Source of the DNA: RPRC01 sp034933285
GTDB taxonomy: Bacteria; Desulfobacterota; Desulfuromonadia; Geobacterales; Geobacteraceae
Direction: 5' to 3'
Assembly (NCBI GenBank): GCA_034933285.1
Contig: JAYFNT010000022.1
Span: forward strand, 1-64,000
DNA: 64,000 nucleotides
Below, piece after piece: positions 60,487-64,000 of the stretch. Positions within the stretch are counted from its first letter, which is position 1; every line of letters starts with the position of its first letter. A program made the translations under genes and the position numbers. A model generated the notes under the pieces. The model was not told where the DNA came from. It did not search any database and was given only the letters and a program-made list of their open reading frames with translations.

Positions 60487-61998
60487 ATGACGGCTAGAGC
60501 CCTTATTCTCGCTATCCTGATAATGCTGGCCATTACACCGCAGCTCCGGGCTGAAGAGACCGCAGCGCAGGAAGAGGAAGGCTCAGTCAGCACTTTCTGG
60601 CCCATTTTCGACTATCGAACCAGCCCTGCCGACAATTATCGAAACCTCTCGATCCTGGGTCCCTTGTTCAAATTCCAGAAGAGGGGAGAGACGAGCGACA
60701 CAGCAGTCCGTCCACTGTTCTACCGCACTGAAAACCGGAGTGACGGGGCTGCGTCAAATGATTACCTCTATCCGATAGCGTCTTCGGAAACCTGGCCGGA
60801 CGGCAGCTATTTCCAGGTTCTGAAGCTCTTCCAGAAGCGCGGGGCGCGTACCGGCGAAAATGAAGAGAGGGACAGGGGGACCATGCTGTTCCCCTTCTAT
60901 ATTTCCGGCAAGTCCGCGAAGTACGGTCCCTATGTGTCGGTCTTTCCTTTTTACGGCGACATCTACGAGCGCTTCTGGAGGGACGAATACCATTACGTTC
61001 TCTTTCCTCTCTACGGCCGTACCGTGAAGAAAGGCACTGAAACCCTCAATTTCCTTTACCCGTTTTTTTCCATAATCAGGGGTGAGAAAGAGATCGGTTA
61101 TCAGTTCTGGCCGCTTTACGGGCAGTCTGAGAAGGAAGGGGTCTATCGGCGGCGCTTCGCTCTCTGGCCGATCTATTTCAGCGAGGAGAGAGGGCTGAAC
61201 ACGGATTCGCCGCAGGAGACGTTTCACCTGTTTCCGTTCTACACTTCCCAGGAATCGCGGAAACGGAGCGAACGGCACTATTTGTGGCCTTTTTTCGGCT
61301 ATGTTTCCGACCGTGACGGCCACTCGGAGGAGCGGGACTATTTCTGGCCTTTCGCTGTTACGATCAGGGGGGAAGCGAGAAACCTCAACCGTTTTCTTCC
61401 CTTGTACAGTGAAGACCGCCGCAAGGAAAGGCTGAAGCGCTGGTACATGTGGCCGCTTTACAGCCACGAGGAATTGAACGGCGAGACCTTCAGGCAGGAG
61501 CGGGACAGGGTCCTTTTCTTTCTCTATTCGGACAACCTTGAGACATGGACCAAAGACGGCGCACAGAGGCGCAGGGTTGCTCTCTGGCCCCTTCTTACCT
61601 ACCGCAACGATGAACGGGGAGTGAAAACGTTCACTTTTCCCGCGCCGGTGGAACCGATCCTCAACAAGGAAGGAATCGAAAAAAACTGGGCGCCTCTCTG
61701 GAGAATTTATGTCCAGAAATGGAACGATGCGGGAGATTCCGCCGTTTCGTTCCTTTGGAATCTGTACTGGCACGAGAGCCGTGATGACGACCTGGCATAC
61801 GAATTTTTTCCCTTTGTCTCTTACCGGTCGGAGAAAAGGGGCACTGAATTTGCTTTCTTGAAGGGGCTTGTGCGCTACCGGGAGAATGATGCCAGGAAAA
61901 GGGTTCAATTCCTGTGGCTTCCGTTCGGAATCGAGTGGGGCAAGGAGCCCGTCGGCAACGGGCGGACCAGAGAAGAGGAATCGAGGGGTAATCCGTAA
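60487..61998 (+). CDS. WPxF-repeat secreted/outer-membrane protein
   Basis: A 503-aa protein with a signal peptide (residues 1-21, ARALILAILIMLAITPQLRA). The mature chain is built of about 15-18 loose repeats of 20-30 residues, each with an aromatic core such as LFPFY, LWPFF, FWPLY or MWPLY flanked by Arg/Glu-rich stretches. This suggests a beta-repeat fold, perhaps a membrane barrel. No family is named. The stop overlaps the mlaE start (TAATG), so it is translationally coupled to a lipid-transport permease and probably acts with it. Confidence 0.7.
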   Translation: MTARALILAILIMLAITPQLRAEETAAQEEEGSVSTFWPIFDYRTSPADNYRNLSILGPLFKFQKRGETSDTAVRPLFYRTENRSDGAASNDYLYPIASSETWPDGSYFQVLKLFQKRGARTGENEERDRGTMLFPFYISGKSAKYGPYVSVFPFYGDIYERFWRDEYHYVLFPLYGRTVKKGTETLNFLYPFFSIIRGEKEIGYQFWPLYGQSEKEGVYRRRFALWPIYFSEERGLNTDSPQETFHLFPFYTSQESRKRSERHYLWPFFGYVSDRDGHSEERDYFWPFAVTIRGEARNLNRFLPLYSEDRRKERLKRWYMWPLYSHEELNGETFRQERDRVLFFLYSDNLETWTKDGAQRRRVALWPLLTYRNDERGVKTFTFPAPVEPILNKEGIEKNWAPLWRIYVQKWNDAGDSAVSFLWNLYWHESRDDDLAYEFFPFVSYRSEKRGTEFAFLKGLVRYRENDARKRVQFLWLPFGIEWGKEPVGNGRTREEESRGNP

Positions 61999-62771
61999 TG
62001 GGAATCCTGGAAAGGATAGGAAACAAGATCCTTTACTTTGTTCAGATCGTCGGCGAGATGCTCAAGCTTCTTGCGCAAACAGTCTTCTTTTTCCGCGAGG
62101 CGCCGCGCAATTTCCAGAGCATACTGGCCCAACTGTCCATTGTCGGATTTGAGACGCTGCCCGTGGCTTCGGTCATGGCTTTTTTCGTGGGCATGGTGCT
62201 GGCCCTGCAGACCGGTTCTGAGCTGCAGAAGTACGGCACCCAGGATATCATCGGCGCCATCGTCGGCCTGTCGATGGTACGGGAGCTGGGGCCGGTAATG
62301 ACCAGCTTCCTCGTTGCCGGACGGGTCGGTTCGGCCATGGCGGCAGAGATCGGTGTCATGAAAGTCTACGAGGAGATCGATGCCTTGAGGACGCTCGACA
62401 TCAATCCTGTGCGCTACCTGTCCATGCCGCGGCTCATCGCCTGCCTGGTCTGCGTGCCTTTGCTGACGCTGTACGCCGACTGTGTCGGCATGGTCGGCGG
62501 CGCCCTGATAAGCCATCTTCACCCGAAAATCTTCCTTTCCTATTCAACATATTATGACAGTCTGAAAACCGCTTTGAAGTTCAGGGAGATCGGTACCGGG
62601 CTGGTCAAGTCATTCGTTTTCGGCGGCATCATTTCCCTGGTCGCCTGCTATATCGGTTTTATTACCTCGGGCGGCGCCCGCGGCATAGGCAGATCAACCA
62701 CCAGGGCGGTCGTTCTGTCGTTCATGCTGATCCTGGTGGCCGATTATTTCCTGACTCGGTTGCTTCTGTAA
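61998..62771 (+). CDS. mlaE: MlaE-family ABC lipid-transport permease
   Basis: A 257-aa inner-membrane permease of the Mla/MCE transporter, which moves phospholipids between membranes. About six membrane helices are visible. The family motif is in ELGPVMTSFLVAGRVGSAMAAEIGVMKVYEEIDAL near residue 95, with VACYIGFITSGGARGIGRSTT toward the end. ATG 61998 overlaps the upstream stop. The expected ATPase gene (mlaF) is not next to it; mlaD follows after 99 bases. Confidence 0.9.
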   Translation: MGILERIGNKILYFVQIVGEMLKLLAQTVFFFREAPRNFQSILAQLSIVGFETLPVASVMAFFVGMVLALQTGSELQKYGTQDIIGAIVGLSMVRELGPVMTSFLVAGRVGSAMAAEIGVMKVYEEIDALRTLDINPVRYLSMPRLIACLVCVPLLTLYADCVGMVGGALISHLHPKIFLSYSTYYDSLKTALKFREIGTGLVKSFVFGGIISLVACYIGFITSGGARGIGRSTTRAVVLSFMLILVADYFLTRLLL

Positions 62772-62870
62772 TGGATGCATCGTCCATGATACCGTTTTTA
62801 TCGCGCCCGGACAGCGATGCCGGGCAAGGAAAGAATGCTCAAAGGTTCTTTCCTGACAGGAGGTGGAACA

Positions 62871-63920
62871 ATGGCACTGTCAACTGAAAAAAAGGTCGGG
62901 TTCTTTTTCATAATCGGCCTGATCCTTTTTGGTCTCATGCTGGAACTGGGAGGACAGTGGAACCCCTTTGAAAAGGCTGTTTCCTATCACACCTTTCTGC
63001 CCAGCGTAACCGGCCTCAAAGTGGGTGACCCGGTCCGTCTTGCCGGCGTCGATGTGGGCAAGATCAAAAGCATCGACGTGCAGGAGGGAAAGGTGCGGAT
63101 CGATTTCGAGGTGTCGCGTGACACACGGCTCAAGACCGATTCCGTGGCCAGCCTGAGGATGACCAATCTGCTGGGCGGGCAGTTCCTGGGCTTGACCTTC
63201 GGCTCGCCCGGCGCCGGGGTGCTCCCTCACGGCGGCACGGTTCAGGGCAAGGACGTGGCCGGCGTGGATTCCATCATGAACAATCTCGGTGATCTGACCG
63301 CGGATGCGAAAACACTGATCACCGATCTCAACCGCAACCAGCAGGAAGTGATGGGCAAGATATCGGGCATGCTGGATGAGAACCGCCAAAACATTCGCAG
63401 CTCCCTCAGCAATCTCAACAGCATCACCACCAAGTTCGATCGCGGCAACGGCTCCCTGGCCATGCTCCTCAACGACAAGACTCTCTATTCGAACACCAAT
63501 GCGGCCACTGCAAATCTGAGGAACATCACTTCAAAGATAGACAAAGGGCAGGGAACCATCGGCAAACTGGTCAATGATGACGCATTCTATGTCGATGCCA
63601 AGGGCGCAATCGCCAGCATGAACGCGGGCATGAAGGATGTGAGGGAGATCGCGGGCAAGATCAACCGTGGCGAGGGGACCATGGGCAAGCTGGTCAACGA
63701 CCAGACCCTGTACAACGAATTGAGCGGCGCATCAAAGAACGTCAAGGAGATCGCCGAGAAGATCAACAACGGACAGGGGACCATGGGCAAGCTGGTGAAC
63801 GAGGACAAGCTGTACCGCGATGCAACGGCAACCCTGAAGAAAACCGAGCAGGCGGTGGACGGCCTGAGCGACAGCGGCGCCATTTCGGTTCTGGGGAGCA
63901 TCATCGGCACGCTGTTCTGA
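62871..63920 (+). CDS. mlaD: MCE/MlaD-family periplasmic lipid-binding protein
   Basis: A 349-aa protein with an N-terminal membrane anchor (KVGFFFIIGLILFGLML) and an MCE domain (LKVGDPVRLAGVDVGKIKSID, then LLGGQFLGLTFG). The C-terminal half has four repeats of about 38 residues each with a segment like KINRGEGTMGKLVNDQTLY, likely helices that extend across the periplasm. ACAGGAGG precedes ATG 62871. It should work with mlaE; an ATPase partner must be elsewhere. Confidence 0.92.
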   Translation: MALSTEKKVGFFFIIGLILFGLMLELGGQWNPFEKAVSYHTFLPSVTGLKVGDPVRLAGVDVGKIKSIDVQEGKVRIDFEVSRDTRLKTDSVASLRMTNLLGGQFLGLTFGSPGAGVLPHGGTVQGKDVAGVDSIMNNLGDLTADAKTLITDLNRNQQEVMGKISGMLDENRQNIRSSLSNLNSITTKFDRGNGSLAMLLNDKTLYSNTNAATANLRNITSKIDKGQGTIGKLVNDDAFYVDAKGAIASMNAGMKDVREIAGKINRGEGTMGKLVNDQTLYNELSGASKNVKEIAEKINNGQGTMGKLVNEDKLYRDATATLKKTEQAVDGLSDSGAISVLGSIIGTLF

Positions 63921-63934
63921 GTAGTTTCCGGATT

Positions 63935-63965
63935 GGAAACCTGCTTGTGCCTATGCAGGGTTTCC
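63935..63965 (+). terminator. Hairpin after mlaD
   Basis: GGAAACCTGC (63935-63944) pairs with GCAGGGTTTCC (63955-63965) with one bulge. No T-tract is visible. Confidence 0.5.
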
Positions 63966-64000
63966 GGATGGGCACTACCTACGAAAGGCGCAGCATCCTG

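Noticed and set aside
60754..61908. Open frame of 384 codons on the minus strand across the WPxF protein
   Set aside because: No ribosome site or domain; it is a shadow of the repeat-rich forward gene.

Overview
The window looks like chromosomal DNA of a Desulfuromonadales / Geobacteraceae bacterium, most like a Pelobacter propionicus-type fermenter. This is inference from gene content; no search was run. Supporting features are acetoin and 2,3-butanediol catabolism genes with an AcoR-type sigma54 activator, an iron-dependent alcohol dehydrogenase plus tungsten-type aldehyde:ferredoxin oxidoreductase, a CIRCE-controlled rpoH, a membrane-anchored diheme c-type cytochrome and moderately GC-rich genes. 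No insertion sequence, prophage, CRISPR array or rRNA operon was seen. Both strands are densely coded and most genes are housekeeping.

Layout. 1-7.5 kb: the 3' end of an acetoin/pyruvate dehydrogenase E1 beta gene, then lipA, lpd and lipB (lipoyl supply and E3), a cupin-type regulator, an AcoR-like enhancer-binding protein and a butanediol/acetoin dehydrogenase. The dehydrogenase has a sigma54-like promoter with an inverted repeat in enhancer position. 7.5-11 kb: a coiled-coil secreted protein, an orphan PocR-domain protein and a flavoprotein. 11-18.6 kb: kup behind a c-di-AMP (ydaO-type) riboswitch that carries an inserted inverted-repeat element, metX behind a SAM-I riboswitch, a MoeB/ThiF-like protein, rpoH with a CIRCE operator, ilvE, a small Cys-rich protein and coaE. 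18.6-31.4 kb: an IclR regulator, truD, trmB, a DEAD-box helicase, queC, folE2, ilvA, trxB, an RDD protein, hisZ, purA, tRNA-Lys and tRNA-Glu.

31.4-44.3 kb: a porin behind a sigma54-type promoter, a lipoprotein, a second AcoR-like activator, an Fe-alcohol dehydrogenase with a consensus sigma54 promoter, AOR, moaA, a MOSC protein, a DUF362 ferredoxin and a thioesterase. The dehydrogenase, AOR and pterin-cofactor genes form a plausible ethanol/aldehyde oxidation module. 44.3-51.1 kb (minus strand): a pseudopilin-like protein, a split transketolase, a short metH, a GerMN protein and murI. 51.4-56.7 kb: a probable operon of a small membrane protein, a 2-hydroxyacyl-CoA dehydratase-type iron-sulfur protein, its activase, a diheme cytochrome and a metallopeptidase-like protein, followed by recG with an AbrB-like N-terminus. 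56.8-64 kb: cspA, a LOG-family hydrolase, leuC/leuD-type dehydratase genes, a WPxF-repeat protein, and mlaE and mlaD with no ATPase gene between them.

The strongest items for a second look are the interrupted c-di-AMP riboswitch, the dehydratase-like/activase/cytochrome operon, the AbrB-RecG fusion, three sigma54 promoters with nearby palindromes, and several families of short intergenic repeats.
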